Source: Aureisphaera galaxeae
Lineage (GTDB): Bacteria > Bacteroidota > Bacteroidia > Flavobacteriales > Flavobacteriaceae
Assembly: GCF_028561275.1 (NCBI RefSeq)
Contig: NZ_JAQQTF010000018.1
Location: forward strand, 186,001-250,000
DNA length: 64,000 nt
Reading direction: 5' to 3'
Both the position numbers and the translations under genes were made by a program. Within the stretch, counting starts at the first letter, position 1. Every line of letters begins with the position of its first letter. Below the pieces are notes generated by a model. It saw only the letters and a program-made list of their open reading frames with translations. It was not told the DNA's origin and made no database searches. Shown here in pieces: positions 1 through 8,874 of this stretch.

Positions 1-462
1 GAAAGATACCTTTCTACAGTTTCTAAAGGAAAGGATGTTGAAGTGGAGATTCCTATGATTGGAGAGACTATCGACTCTAAAGTACGTCAGACAGGAAACT
101 ACATCAACCCCAATAACCGTTCCTTCACGATCGAAGTGGATGTGCCAAATCAAGGCGGTGTCGTGAAACCCAATCTTACAGCAAGGGTTCGCATAAACGA
201 TTACACCAACGAAAAGGCATTATTGGTTCCATTAAATGTAATCTCCGAAAATGCGGAAGGAAATCAGTATGTATATACTGCTGCTAAGGACACTACAAAC
301 ACATCGGAGAATGCAATCGCTACGCGACAGTTCATTACTACTGGGAAAACCCAAGGGGATAAAATTGAAGTGCTCACTGGCTTGAAGGCTGGAGATGCAA
401 TTATCGTAGAGGGAGCCCGAAGTGTAAGAGACGGCCAGGAAGTGAAAATTTTAAAGCTATAA
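1..462 (+). CDS. RND efflux periplasmic adaptor (membrane fusion protein), C-terminal part
   Basis: The reading frame is open from the first base, so only the C-terminal ~153 residues of the protein are present. They match the beta-barrel and membrane-proximal end of HlyD/AcrA-type adaptors: a V-x-P-N-L-T-A-R-V strand region, then an L-x-V-P-L-N-V segment and a final G-L-K-A-G-D-A-I-I-V-E-G turn typical of the last domain. Such adaptors link an inner-membrane RND pump to an outer-membrane channel. The stop lies 3 nt before the permease start, so the two genes are co-transcribed. The N-terminal lipoyl and hairpin domains lie outside the window. Confidence 0.9.
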   Translation, partial: ERYLSTVSKGKDVEVEIPMIGETIDSKVRQTGNYINPNNRSFTIEVDVPNQGGVVKPNLTARVRINDYTNEKALLVPLNVISENAEGNQYVYTAAKDTTNTSENAIATRQFITTGKTQGDKIEVLTGLKAGDAIIVEGARSVRDGQEVKILKL

Positions 463-465
463 CCC

Positions 466-3400
466 ATGAACGCAAAGAAGAAAAAGCAAGTAGATAAGGA
501 GTTTAGGCTTTCCAGTTGGGCCATCGATAACCCAACGGTGATCTGGGTAATGGTAGCTATCTTCTTTATCCTGGGATTGAGTGCCTATTTTAGTATGCCT
601 CGTGAGAATTTCCCAGAGATTAATGAAACCAAGATCTATATCTCAGTACCCTATCCAGGGAATACCGCAGAGGATATTGAACGGCTTATTGTGGATCCAT
701 TGGAGGATAAAATCCGGAACATTTCTAATGTGGTTGAGGTCCTTTCCACATCCTCTGAAGACTATGGAATTATCACGGTTGAATTTGATGAAGACATTAC
801 TGTAGAACAGGCCAAAATCAAGGTAAAGGACGAAGTAGATAGTGAAACGGCCAATGAAGACTGGCCTACCTTTAATGGTGCCAAAGTAGAACCGAATGTA
901 TTCGACTTAAGCCTTTCCGAGGAAATGCCTATCCTGAATATCAATCTATACGGAGATTACCCTATTGAAAAGTTGAAGGAATATGCCGAATATCTTCAGG
1001 ATGAAATTGAAGATTTAGATGAGATCAAAGCGGCCGACATTCGCGGAGCTCAGGAAAAGGAGGTTGAAGTAGCTGTAGACATCTATAAAATGATGGCGGC
1101 TAAGGTTAGTTTTGATGATGTAATCAACTCCATCAGGAATGAGAATACCACTATGTCTGCCGGTAACCTCATTACCAGTGGGCAACGCCGAACCATCCGT
1201 ATTTTAGGTGAAGTAGACGATCCTTCCGAATTGGAAAGTTTTGTGGTGAAAAGTGAAAATGGAGATGCTGTATACCTAAAGGATATTGCCCAAGTACGTT
1301 TCGAAGAGGAAGACAAAACTACCTATGCTCGTGAAATGGGTGAAAATGTGGTGATGCTGGATGTAAAGAAGCGCTCGGGAAAAAATATGATCGCAGCGGT
1401 AGAAAAAATCGATAAAATCTTAGAGGAAGATGCCCCCAAGGTACTTCCTCCCGACTTAACAATTACCAAAGCAAACGATCAATCGGCCAAGACCAATAAC
1501 CAGGTAAGTGATTTGGTGAACAATATCATCTTCGGGATTATTCTTGTGGTAAGTGTATTGATGTTCTTCCTTGGCTTCCGAAACGCCTTGTTCGTAGGAT
1601 TTGCGATCCCTATGTCCATGTTCATGAGCTTCATGATTTTAAGTGCAGTTGGATATACCATGAACACCATGATTCTTTTTGCCCTGATTATGGGATTGGG
1701 GATGCTGGTGGATAATGGTATTGTGGTAGTGGAAAATGTGTATCGACTCATGGACGAGGAAGGTATGTCCCGTATACAGGCGGCCAAAAAGGGTATTGGG
1801 GAAATCGCCTTCCCTATCATCATATCTACATTGACTACGGTAGCGGCCTTTGTACCATTGGGTATGTGGCCTGGGGTGATGGGTGAGTTCATGATTTACT
1901 TCCCGATTACCTTATCCGTTGTACTGGGATCATCCCTTTTCGTTGCAATTTTCATCAACTCTATGTTGGTATCCCGTTTTATGGATGTGAGTGAAAAGGT
2001 GTTGACGCGCAAGCAATTGATTCGCCTGTCTGCGATTATGGTTCCTATTGGATTGTTCATTGCTTTTATTGGTGGAGCCGTAAGAGGATTGGGAACCTTG
2101 ATCATTTTTGTAGCGATCATGTTTTGGGTATATCGTTATGGGTTAAAGAAAGCCGCGACTTATTTCCAAAGACGTATTCTATCAAGAATTGAAAAAGCCT
2201 ACCAACGTTTCTTGACATGGGCTTTGGGTGGGGCACGACCTGTCTTATTTGTAGTTGGTATCGTTGCAATGTTATTTATGGTTTTTGGAGGTTTTGGAGC
2301 CTCTGTTGGAAGCGGAAGAACCAAAGTAGAATTCTTCCCGGATAACACCCCGAACCAGATCATTGTATACATTGAATACCCTGAAGGTACCGATATTGAA
2401 AAAACCAATGCTATTACCAAGGAGATCGAACAGCGCGTGTACCAAGAGGTAAACAATGGTGAATACATGGAAGGGGAAGATTACAACTTCTTGGTGGAGT
2501 CTGCCGTATCCCAAGTGGGAGAAGGTGCAGGAAATCCGCAAACCGATGGAGGAAGCAGCGCCGAGATGCCACACCGCGCCAAAATTACGGCGACCATGCG
2601 GGAATATAAATTTCGTAAGGGCAAAGACAGTGAAGAGCTTCGGAAACGTGTACAGGAAGCCTTAAAGGGTATTTATCCTGGTGTAGCTATTTCCGTAGAA
2701 AAAGATGCCGTTGGGCCGCCTGCAGGATATCCTATCAATATTGAATTGGAAGGAAACAACTACGAGGAGCTTATCGCCACCGCAGAAGGGATGCGGAACT
2801 ACATCAATACCAAAAACATTAAGGGTATCGATGAATTGAAAATAGACGTAAATAAAGGGAAACCCTCAATGCAAGTGGTAGTAGACCGTGAAAAGTCTGG
2901 AGAGTTAGGTGTTCCCGCGGGACGTGTAGGAAATCAATTGAGAAGATCCCTATTTGGAGAAAAAGCAGGAGTGTATAAAAAGGATGGGGAAGATTACGAC
3001 ATCTATGTGCGTTTCGATCAGAACGAACGTTACGATGCGTCCGCCCTCTTCAACCAGAAAATTACCTTCCGTGATCAAGCTTCCGGAAGAATAAAAGAGG
3101 TGCCTGTTTCGGCTGTTGCCAACCAGCGAAATACCTCATCGTTTAGTGCCATTAAACACCGAGATAACAAACGTGTGGTAACGGTTTATTCTGCTCTTGC
3201 CCCTGGTTATACGGATGCTGCTGCCATCGTTCGGCAAATTGAAGCTGAGATGGACAACTTCGAAGGAAAATCGGATAGTGTTGAAATTCACTACACGGGA
3301 CAGATTGAAGAGCAGGAGAAGCAATTCAACTTCTTAATGGGAGCTTTCTTTGCAGGACTTGGTTTGATTTTCTTGATCCTTATTTTCCAGTTCAGTTCCA

Positions 3401-3978
3401 TCTCCAAGCCTACCATTATTATGTTGGCTATTTTCCTAAGCTTTATTGGGGTATTTGGTGGAATATTAATTACTGGAGCTCCTTTCGTAATTATGATGAC
3501 CATGATGGGAATTATATCCCTAGCGGGTATTGTAGTAAACAACGGGGTGGTACTATTGGATTATACACAACTCCTCATCGATAGAAAGATTGTAGAATTG
3601 GATTTACCAGACAATGCCCTATTGACGAAGGATCAGGTAAGAGAGATCATTATTAAAGGAGGACGTGCTCGTTTACGTCCTGTAATCCTAACAGCGATCA
3701 CTACCGTACTGGGATTGATTCCTTTGGCCATTGGTGTGAACATCGACTTCTTTAGCTTGTTCTCGGAGTTCGATGCGAAGTTCTACCTAGGAGGGGACAA
3801 TGTGATTTTCTGGGGACCACTGGCCTGGGCCGTAATCTACGGATTGATCATTGCTACCTTCCTTACCTTGATCATCGTGCCCACCTTATTCTTCATTATA
3901 TACAGAATTAAGATTTGGGTTCGCAGCCTGCGGTCCAAATCGGATGAAAAAGAAATAGATTATAAAGCTGCTGCTTAA
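466..3978 (+). CDS. RND family efflux transporter permease (AcrB/HAE1-like)
   Basis: This 1170-residue inner-membrane proton antiporter is expected to export drugs or other amphiphiles together with the adaptor just upstream. The classic RND layout is visible: TM1 near residues 25-45, a large periplasmic loop, a TM2-TM6 block from about 350, a second periplasmic loop, and a TM8-TM12 block from about 960. The TM4 motif G-M-L-V-D-N-G-I-V-V-V-E-N-V near residue 413 keeps one acidic residue where AcrB has the D407/D408 pair. The protein is ~100 residues longer than typical AcrB. The extra length is a hydrophobic insertion near residues 520-570, between the two halves. The substrate cannot be read from sequence. 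Confidence 0.95.
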   Translation: MNAKKKKQVDKEFRLSSWAIDNPTVIWVMVAIFFILGLSAYFSMPRENFPEINETKIYISVPYPGNTAEDIERLIVDPLEDKIRNISNVVEVLSTSSEDYGIITVEFDEDITVEQAKIKVKDEVDSETANEDWPTFNGAKVEPNVFDLSLSEEMPILNINLYGDYPIEKLKEYAEYLQDEIEDLDEIKAADIRGAQEKEVEVAVDIYKMMAAKVSFDDVINSIRNENTTMSAGNLITSGQRRTIRILGEVDDPSELESFVVKSENGDAVYLKDIAQVRFEEEDKTTYAREMGENVVMLDVKKRSGKNMIAAVEKIDKILEEDAPKVLPPDLTITKANDQSAKTNNQVSDLVNNIIFGIILVVSVLMFFLGFRNALFVGFAIPMSMFMSFMILSAVGYTMNTMILFALIMGLGMLVDNGIVVVENVYRLMDEEGMSRIQAAKKGIGEIAFPIIISTLTTVAAFVPLGMWPGVMGEFMIYFPITLSVVLGSSLFVAIFINSMLVSRFMDVSEKVLTRKQLIRLSAIMVPIGLFIAFIGGAVRGLGTLIIFVAIMFWVYRYGLKKAATYFQRRILSRIEKAYQRFLTWALGGARPVLFVVGIVAMLFMVFGGFGASVGSGRTKVEFFPDNTPNQIIVYIEYPEGTDIEKTNAITKEIEQRVYQEVNNGEYMEGEDYNFLVESAVSQVGEGAGNPQTDGGSSAEMPHRAKITATMREYKFRKGKDSEELRKRVQEALKGIYPGVAISVEKDAVGPPAGYPINIELEGNNYEELIATAEGMRNYINTKNIKGIDELKIDVNKGKPSMQVVVDREKSGELGVPAGRVGNQLRRSLFGEKAGVYKKDGEDYDIYVRFDQNERYDASALFNQKITFRDQASGRIKEVPVSAVANQRNTSSFSAIKHRDNKRVVTVYSALAPGYTDAAAIVRQIEAEMDNFEGKSDSVEIHYTGQIEEQEKQFNFLMGAFFAGLGLIFLILIFQFSSISKPTIIMLAIFLSFIGVFGGILITGAPFVIMMTMMGIISLAGIVVNNGVVLLDYTQLLIDRKIVELDLPDNALLTKDQVREIIIKGGRARLRPVILTAITTVLGLIPLAIGVNIDFFSLFSEFDAKFYLGGDNVIFWGPLAWAVIYGLIIATFLTLIIVPTLFFIIYRIKIWVRSLRSKSDEKEIDYKAAA

Positions 3979-3981
3979 AAC

Positions 3982-4017
3982 AAAAAAGCCCTTCCGAAAT
4001 GGAAGGGCTTTTTTTTA
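3982..4017 (+). terminator. Rho-independent terminator after the RND permease
   Basis: An inverted repeat with arms AAGCCCTTCC and GGAAGGGCTT and a 5-nt loop is followed by an eight-T run, 3 nt after the permease stop. A near-identical hairpin sits at 4350-4386 behind the susD-like gene. Confidence 0.9.
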
Positions 4018-4100
4018 TGTAAGAACACGAACACACAATTCTTAGTTCTTCTAATCCAATAGCACTGGCAGCCTTACTTTTAATAAGCCTGTACTTCGGT
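4018..4100 (-). pseudogene. decayed copy of the susD C-terminus and its 3' flank
   Basis: Read on the minus strand, this stretch resembles the last codons of the SusD gene at 4403-5737 followed by the same post-stop sequence. Both copies share CTAAGAATT after a GAAGAA run and then TTCTTACATAAAAA before a terminator with the same stem. One frame still reads L-P-V-L-L-D-stop where the intact gene reads L-P-V-P-L-A-E-E-N-stop, and the copy has lost 2 nt near the stop. The rest of the 385-nt gap (about 4101-4349) shows no gene or motif that I recognise. The homology is clear over only ~75 nt including the terminator, so the original length of the copy is unknown. Confidence 0.45.
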
Positions 4101-4349
4101 GTTCTGTTGGCCTCTTGCCATAGCAAGGTCATCAAGTTATGGTCATCGGATAATACACTTATCAGCAACATTCTCTTGGGGAAATCACCTGGGCAAACAA
4201 GAAATCCTCTTTTATACCTCCCCTCGATCGTATTCCATCCACTGGATTGCTTGTAGAATCCAAGCCGCTTTCCGGTCATCGAATGAGTATTTAAAGCTAC
4301 AGTCTGAGCCCTCAATGCAATAGAATTAGGTATACTAAGGTTTAGAAAC

Positions 4350-4386
4350 AAAGAAGCCCTTCCATTTCGGAAGGGCTCTTTTTATG
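4350..4386 (-). terminator. terminator after the SusD-like gene
   Basis: The hairpin has arms AAGCCCTTCC and GGAAGGGCT. The minus-strand flank is T-rich and lies just past the SusD stop. The stem matches the terminator at 3982-4017. Confidence 0.8.
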
Positions 4387-4402
4387 TAAGAAGATATAAT
4401 TC

Positions 4403-5737
4403 TTAGTTTTCTTCGGCCAATGGCACAGGAAGTTGATTGAACACCTGATCCCCTGCACGATCTATTGGCAATGTGCCAGAACGACCGTAACGACGCATAT
4501 CGTACATTCTGTGGTTTTCACACCATAAAGAATAACGTCTTTGGTTCAACATTTCGTTGGTAAGTCCTGCAGCAGAAGTGTCTCCACTGTAGTTTGCAAG
4601 GCCTGCAGCATTACGAATAACATTCAACCCATTTTCAGCATTTCCTAGGTTACCTGCCAAAATACTGGCTTCTGCATAGATCAAGACCAACTCCTCGTTT
4701 CTAATGAAATCGATAAAGTCAGTACTGGATCCGTACAAACGAGTTTCGTGTGTACCTGTTAAGTCATCCAAAGAAGCCGATGGGTCTGGTCTTGGTGCTG
4801 ATTTAGCGGCAACTCTTAAATCTCCCGCTTCTGCATCATTGATCCAGCTATCGTGAACGATAATTTGATCACCGTTGTTTTGATCCTCAACCGAAGTAGA
4901 TGGCAACTTGAACAATCCATTAAGAGCGTCATTTCCTCCTGGAGCAAACAAATGCTTTGGACCATTCGATAAATCTCCGTTCAGGTTAAAGTGTGAACCT
5001 CCCAAGGCACTAAGTGCACCTGGACCATCACCCGCATATACTGCTGCCATAGCAGCTACCGCGCGGTTGAACTGACTAAAAGTTCCTGCTGTATCAAATC
5101 CATCAAAACCTGCACTTAATGAGAACAAGAACGTACCACTGTTAAGCTCGTTATTAGCTTCATTCAGCATGTTACGGGCAGCGGCTAATACTTCAGCCTC
5201 TCCAACAATAGGTCCTAAATTTTCCTCATCTGCAACGTCCACTCTGGCCTGTCCATACGACTTCGCCATTTGGATTAATTCATATGCGATAATGGTTTTA
5301 GCAAAACCAAGATATCCATTTCTCTCACCATTGGTGATAGCACTTGTATTATTGGCTGCACTAATTAAAAGGTTAGCATTTTTAATACAACGGTAGCTAC
5401 CGTTCCACTGTGCTGTACTATAGAAAGAGTTATTATCTAACCCGATTCCATTCTTTCCTAGTAAATCCCCTGTATTACGAGGATCCGCATCGAAAAGATA
5501 TAATTCTCTCGCCATAGTTCCACTCGCAGTGGTCTCAATGGCAATACCATTACGGGCAGAAGATTCCACTCCAACTACCAATTCATTCAGCTGACCTATG
5601 GATGCTTCAGATTGTACACCATCAACACTAGGCCCATTGGGATCTACCACTTCTTCGAAGGTACAGGAAGTTACGAACAACGCTGCGGTTGTCATCCCAA
5701 CTAATGTTATATTTCTGATTATATTTTTCATATTCAT
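4403..5737 (-). CDS. SusD/RagB family nutrient-binding outer-membrane lipoprotein
   Basis: This 444-residue surface lipoprotein should form the lid that captures substrate over the SusC channel encoded 5 nt upstream. The N-terminus carries a lipoprotein signal with lipobox V-T-S-C at residues 22-25. The C-terminal region has the family's R-N-E-E-L-V-L-I-Y-A-E-A helix and the R-R-Y-S-L-W-C-E-N-H-R-M-Y-D-M-R-R segment before a short tail. It is shorter than many SusD proteins (500-600 residues). No glycoside hydrolase, protease or sensor lies in the same operon, so the substrate cannot be inferred. A decayed copy of its 3' end lies downstream. Confidence 0.93.
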   Translation of the reverse strand: MNMKNIIRNITLVGMTTAALFVTSCTFEEVVDPNGPSVDGVQSEASIGQLNELVVGVESSARNGIAIETTASGTMARELYLFDADPRNTGDLLGKNGIGLDNNSFYSTAQWNGSYRCIKNANLLISAANNTSAITNGERNGYLGFAKTIIAYELIQMAKSYGQARVDVADEENLGPIVGEAEVLAAARNMLNEANNELNSGTFLFSLSAGFDGFDTAGTFSQFNRAVAAMAAVYAGDGPGALSALGGSHFNLNGDLSNGPKHLFAPGGNDALNGLFKLPSTSVEDQNNGDQIIVHDSWINDAEAGDLRVAAKSAPRPDPSASLDDLTGTHETRLYGSSTDFIDFIRNEELVLIYAEASILAGNLGNAENGLNVIRNAAGLANYSGDTSAAGLTNEMLNQRRYSLWCENHRMYDMRRYGRSGTLPIDRAGDQVFNQLPVPLAEEN

Positions 5738-5742
5738 TTTTA

Positions 5743-8670
5743 TTAAAAGTTAACATTAAGGTGGAAATAAACCTGAGTCGCACTCGGGAACGGAGTCACC
5801 TCAATACCACTGGATAGTCCCGCACCACCGTTAACAGATGTTTCAGGATCGTAGCTACTGTAGTCTGTAATAGTAAAGATATTTCTACCAGAAACACCCA
5901 TTCTTACACCTTCAACATTTCCTCCAAACACACTCTCAACAAATTTGCTTGGTACGTTATAGTAAAGGGCAGCTTCACGAAGTCTAATGTAACTAGCATC
6001 TTCTATAAAACGAAGTGCATTGGTTGGAGAAGCAAGACGCGCTTGACCTTCTGGAGTTTCCAAATCTTCGGACGTTTGCCCCAAGTCGGTAAGGAATCTA
6101 GAAAGGTTAAGGTTATCACCCCCTTCTTTCATTTGGAATAGGAAGGAAAGATCCCAATCCTGGAATAAAGTGATATTATTACTCCAAGCCATTTGGAAAT
6201 CTGGCTCTACATCACCTACTTGCTGAAGTTCACCATCAATGTTACCTACCAACTGAGTTACTGGCTGACCTTCTTCGATGAAGAATGTTCCAAGACCTGT
6301 ACCGAAACCAGCACCTGGCTGAGCAAATGCAGGAACGTCCAAACGAGTTACCTCAGACGTGTTCTTGTACCACTGTACTCTTGTATTCCAAGCGAAGTCC
6401 TCAGATTGGAAAACATCGGCGGTCACCGCTAATTCAACCCCTGTATTCTTAAGATCTGCAAGGTTTGTTCTTTCCTGTGTAAATCCTGAAGATCCTGGTA
6501 ATGTTCTTGTCAAGATAAGATCGTCTACTTGCTTGTTATAGTAAGTAGCTTCCAAGTTGATTCTACTATCCAAAACTCCTAAATCCAAACCAAATTCAAA
6601 CTCACGAGCAGTTTCTGGCTGTACATCTGGATCTCCTTTTAATCCTCCCAATGTTTGACCTGCTGGCCCTCCAATGGTCGTACTCACATAACTGGTGAAG
6701 GTAGAACCAAACTGAGCTGGGTTACCTGTTTCTCCGTATGCAGCACGAAGCTTAACTTGATTTAAGGCATCAACAGTCCAAAAATCCATATTGGCTAGGT
6801 TCACTGCCAAGGAAGCTTTAGGGAATCCATAGTATTCATTCGGATCTCCATTTCGAGTCGATTTATCTAAACGATATCCAACCGTAGCGATGAATTGATC
6901 TTTATAGTTCGCTTCTACTTGACCGAACATACCGAAATCTTGCTCTCTTTGTTTGGTCTGGAAGATAGCTTGTACTGCAGAGTTATCCACATTGGTCTGT
7001 CCTGCTAACAATCCAGAACCTGTAGTTAATACATTGTCGAAATCTTGGTAAAGGTATGTCATACCCGCTTGGGTAGTTAAAGCAAGATCTGTACTGGCGT
7101 TGTAATTCCAAACCCCGATTGCCTGAGCATTGAATTGGGTGAAATTGTTGTTACCAACAGCAATAAATCCTGGATTATCTGGATCGGGATGTGACTGGTG
7201 TGTCTCTGGAACGTATACATACGTTTCGTTGGATAAATAATCTACACCCGCACTTGTAATTAACTTCACACGGTTTTTGTCTGTAGTTAAAATCTTCGTG
7301 TTTACAGTTAAACCTTGAATGAAACGGTTGTTAGAATCTTCGTTAATTGCTTTATCCCTTACAAATACTGGGTTACCAGCAAAAGTTGGGTTAAATGGGT
7401 AGTTTCCTTGTGCATCTGGGAATAAGTTATTCCAAGGACGCGTAAACGCCAAGTTATAACCATAACTCAAACCACCTTCGTTCTCGTTACCCGTAAAACT
7501 ACGACTTGAATTACTTCTCACATAATTACTGGTAGAAGTAACATCAAACGTATTAGATATTTTGTGATCAATGTTGGCTCTTAAAGACAAACGATCGAAT
7601 CCGGTATTCTTAATGATACCTGCTTCGTCACGGAATCCCCCACCTACATAGAACTTGGTTTTTTCATCACCACCAGAAGCACTTAAACGTGTTTCGGTAA
7701 TAAATCCAGTTTCACCATAGATGATATCTTCGTAATCATACAACTCTCCTCTAGCATTAATAACGGCCTCATACTTTGCTCTTTCGTCTGGTCCAAATAC
7801 ATCTTCTACAGACTGCGCTGTCCAAGGACGTAATCCAAGTGGATTGGCAATTACCTGAATACCTACATCCTGAGCAAAATTGATCTTAGTTTTACCACGA
7901 CTACCTCTTTTGGTCGTAATGATAATAACCCCTGCGTTACCTCGCTGTCCATAGATAGCTGCAGCAGAAGAACCTTTAAGGATTTCAATATCCTCAATGT
8001 CATTCGGATCTAAATCTGCCAAACGGTTAGCGGCATTTTCTTCGTTAGGACGGTTTGCTCCTGAAGCAAAACGAAGACCCGAAGGAATCTCCACATTGTT
8101 TACATACACTCCATCCACAATGATAAGTGGCTGGTTATTCCCATTAATGGAAGAAATACCACGAAGACGTAATGCAAATCCACCCCCCGGTGCACCCGAA
8201 GAGGCTGTAATGTTAACCCCGGTTACCTTACCGTAAAGTGCTCCATCCACGGTAGTTTGACCTGTTGTCCCAACCAATTCTTCGGCAGAAACTGAGGAAA
8301 CTGCGTTCGCAGCATTAGCTCGTTTAATGGAGGTACCAAGACCCGTAATAATAACTTCTTCCAATGCTTGGGCAGCTTCGGAAAGGGTTACATCTACAGC
8401 GCCCGAAGCAGATACCTGCTGCTCTACCGTAGTATACCCAAGAGATGAGAATTCTAATGTTGCTGGAAACCCAGAAACATCAATAGAATAAGTCCCATCG
8501 AAATCTGTTGTGGTACCATTGGTGGTCCCCTTTTCGATCACGTTCGCAAAAGGAACGGGGTCACCATTTTCTGCACTCACTTTTCCAGTCACCGTATTCT
8601 GCGCAAATACGAAACAAGGAAAAAGCAATAAAAACAGGAATACCCTGTAATTAAAGTTGGTTTGTTTCAT
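5743..8670 (-). CDS. SusC/RagA family TonB-linked outer-membrane transporter
   Basis: This ~975-residue TonB-dependent barrel should import substrate delivered by its SusD partner. In order: a signal peptide ending F-V-F-A-Q, a carboxypeptidase-regulatory-like domain (V-T-G-K-V to T-T-D-F-D-G-T-Y, roughly residues 25-100), a plug with the SusC signature L-R-L-R-G-I-S-S-I-N-G and P-L-I-I-V-D-G-V-Y-V, then a 22-strand-type barrel. I chose the ATG at 8670 because it opens a clean signal peptide. The ATG at 8718 would add 16 polar residues. The gene is first in a two-gene operon with susD. Confidence 0.93.
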   Translation of the reverse strand: MKQTNFNYRVFLFLLLFPCFVFAQNTVTGKVSAENGDPVPFANVIEKGTTNGTTTDFDGTYSIDVSGFPATLEFSSLGYTTVEQQVSASGAVDVTLSEAAQALEEVIITGLGTSIKRANAANAVSSVSAEELVGTTGQTTVDGALYGKVTGVNITASSGAPGGGFALRLRGISSINGNNQPLIIVDGVYVNNVEIPSGLRFASGANRPNEENAANRLADLDPNDIEDIEILKGSSAAAIYGQRGNAGVIIITTKRGSRGKTKINFAQDVGIQVIANPLGLRPWTAQSVEDVFGPDERAKYEAVINARGELYDYEDIIYGETGFITETRLSASGGDEKTKFYVGGGFRDEAGIIKNTGFDRLSLRANIDHKISNTFDVTSTSNYVRSNSSRSFTGNENEGGLSYGYNLAFTRPWNNLFPDAQGNYPFNPTFAGNPVFVRDKAINEDSNNRFIQGLTVNTKILTTDKNRVKLITSAGVDYLSNETYVYVPETHQSHPDPDNPGFIAVGNNNFTQFNAQAIGVWNYNASTDLALTTQAGMTYLYQDFDNVLTTGSGLLAGQTNVDNSAVQAIFQTKQREQDFGMFGQVEANYKDQFIATVGYRLDKSTRNGDPNEYYGFPKASLAVNLANMDFWTVDALNQVKLRAAYGETGNPAQFGSTFTSYVSTTIGGPAGQTLGGLKGDPDVQPETAREFEFGLDLGVLDSRINLEATYYNKQVDDLILTRTLPGSSGFTQERTNLADLKNTGVELAVTADVFQSEDFAWNTRVQWYKNTSEVTRLDVPAFAQPGAGFGTGLGTFFIEEGQPVTQLVGNIDGELQQVGDVEPDFQMAWSNNITLFQDWDLSFLFQMKEGGDNLNLSRFLTDLGQTSEDLETPEGQARLASPTNALRFIEDASYIRLREAALYYNVPSKFVESVFGGNVEGVRMGVSGRNIFTITDYSSYDPETSVNGGAGLSSGIEVTPFPSATQVYFHLNVNF

Positions 8671-8841
8671 AATTATTAAGTTTTTGTTAATCGTTCGAAA
8701 ATAGTAGTAATTCTTCACTTAAACCAAAGAAAAACCTATTTTTTTTCAATAGAATCATTCAAAATTACGGTTTCGATTAGAAGGATGTTAATTATGATTT
8801 GCTTCTTTTAATAATTACAAGGTTATCCCCGATAATCTTTT

Positions 8842-8849
8842 TAAATTTG
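8842..8849 (+). promoter_or_regulatory. -7 promoter box for aspS
   Basis: TAAATTTG matches the Bacteroidota sigma -7 consensus TAnnTTTG exactly. It lies 25 nt before the aspS start, giving a predicted leader of about 20 nt. Confidence 0.65.
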
Positions 8850-8874
8850 CACCTTCCTTTTTGAAAAGAATAAA

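Noticed and set aside
3908-4351. 147-residue minus-strand open frame across the gap after the RND gene
   Set aside because: It runs through two terminators and the decayed susD tail, has no family-like sequence, and overlaps the RND gene. I treat it as a chance frame.
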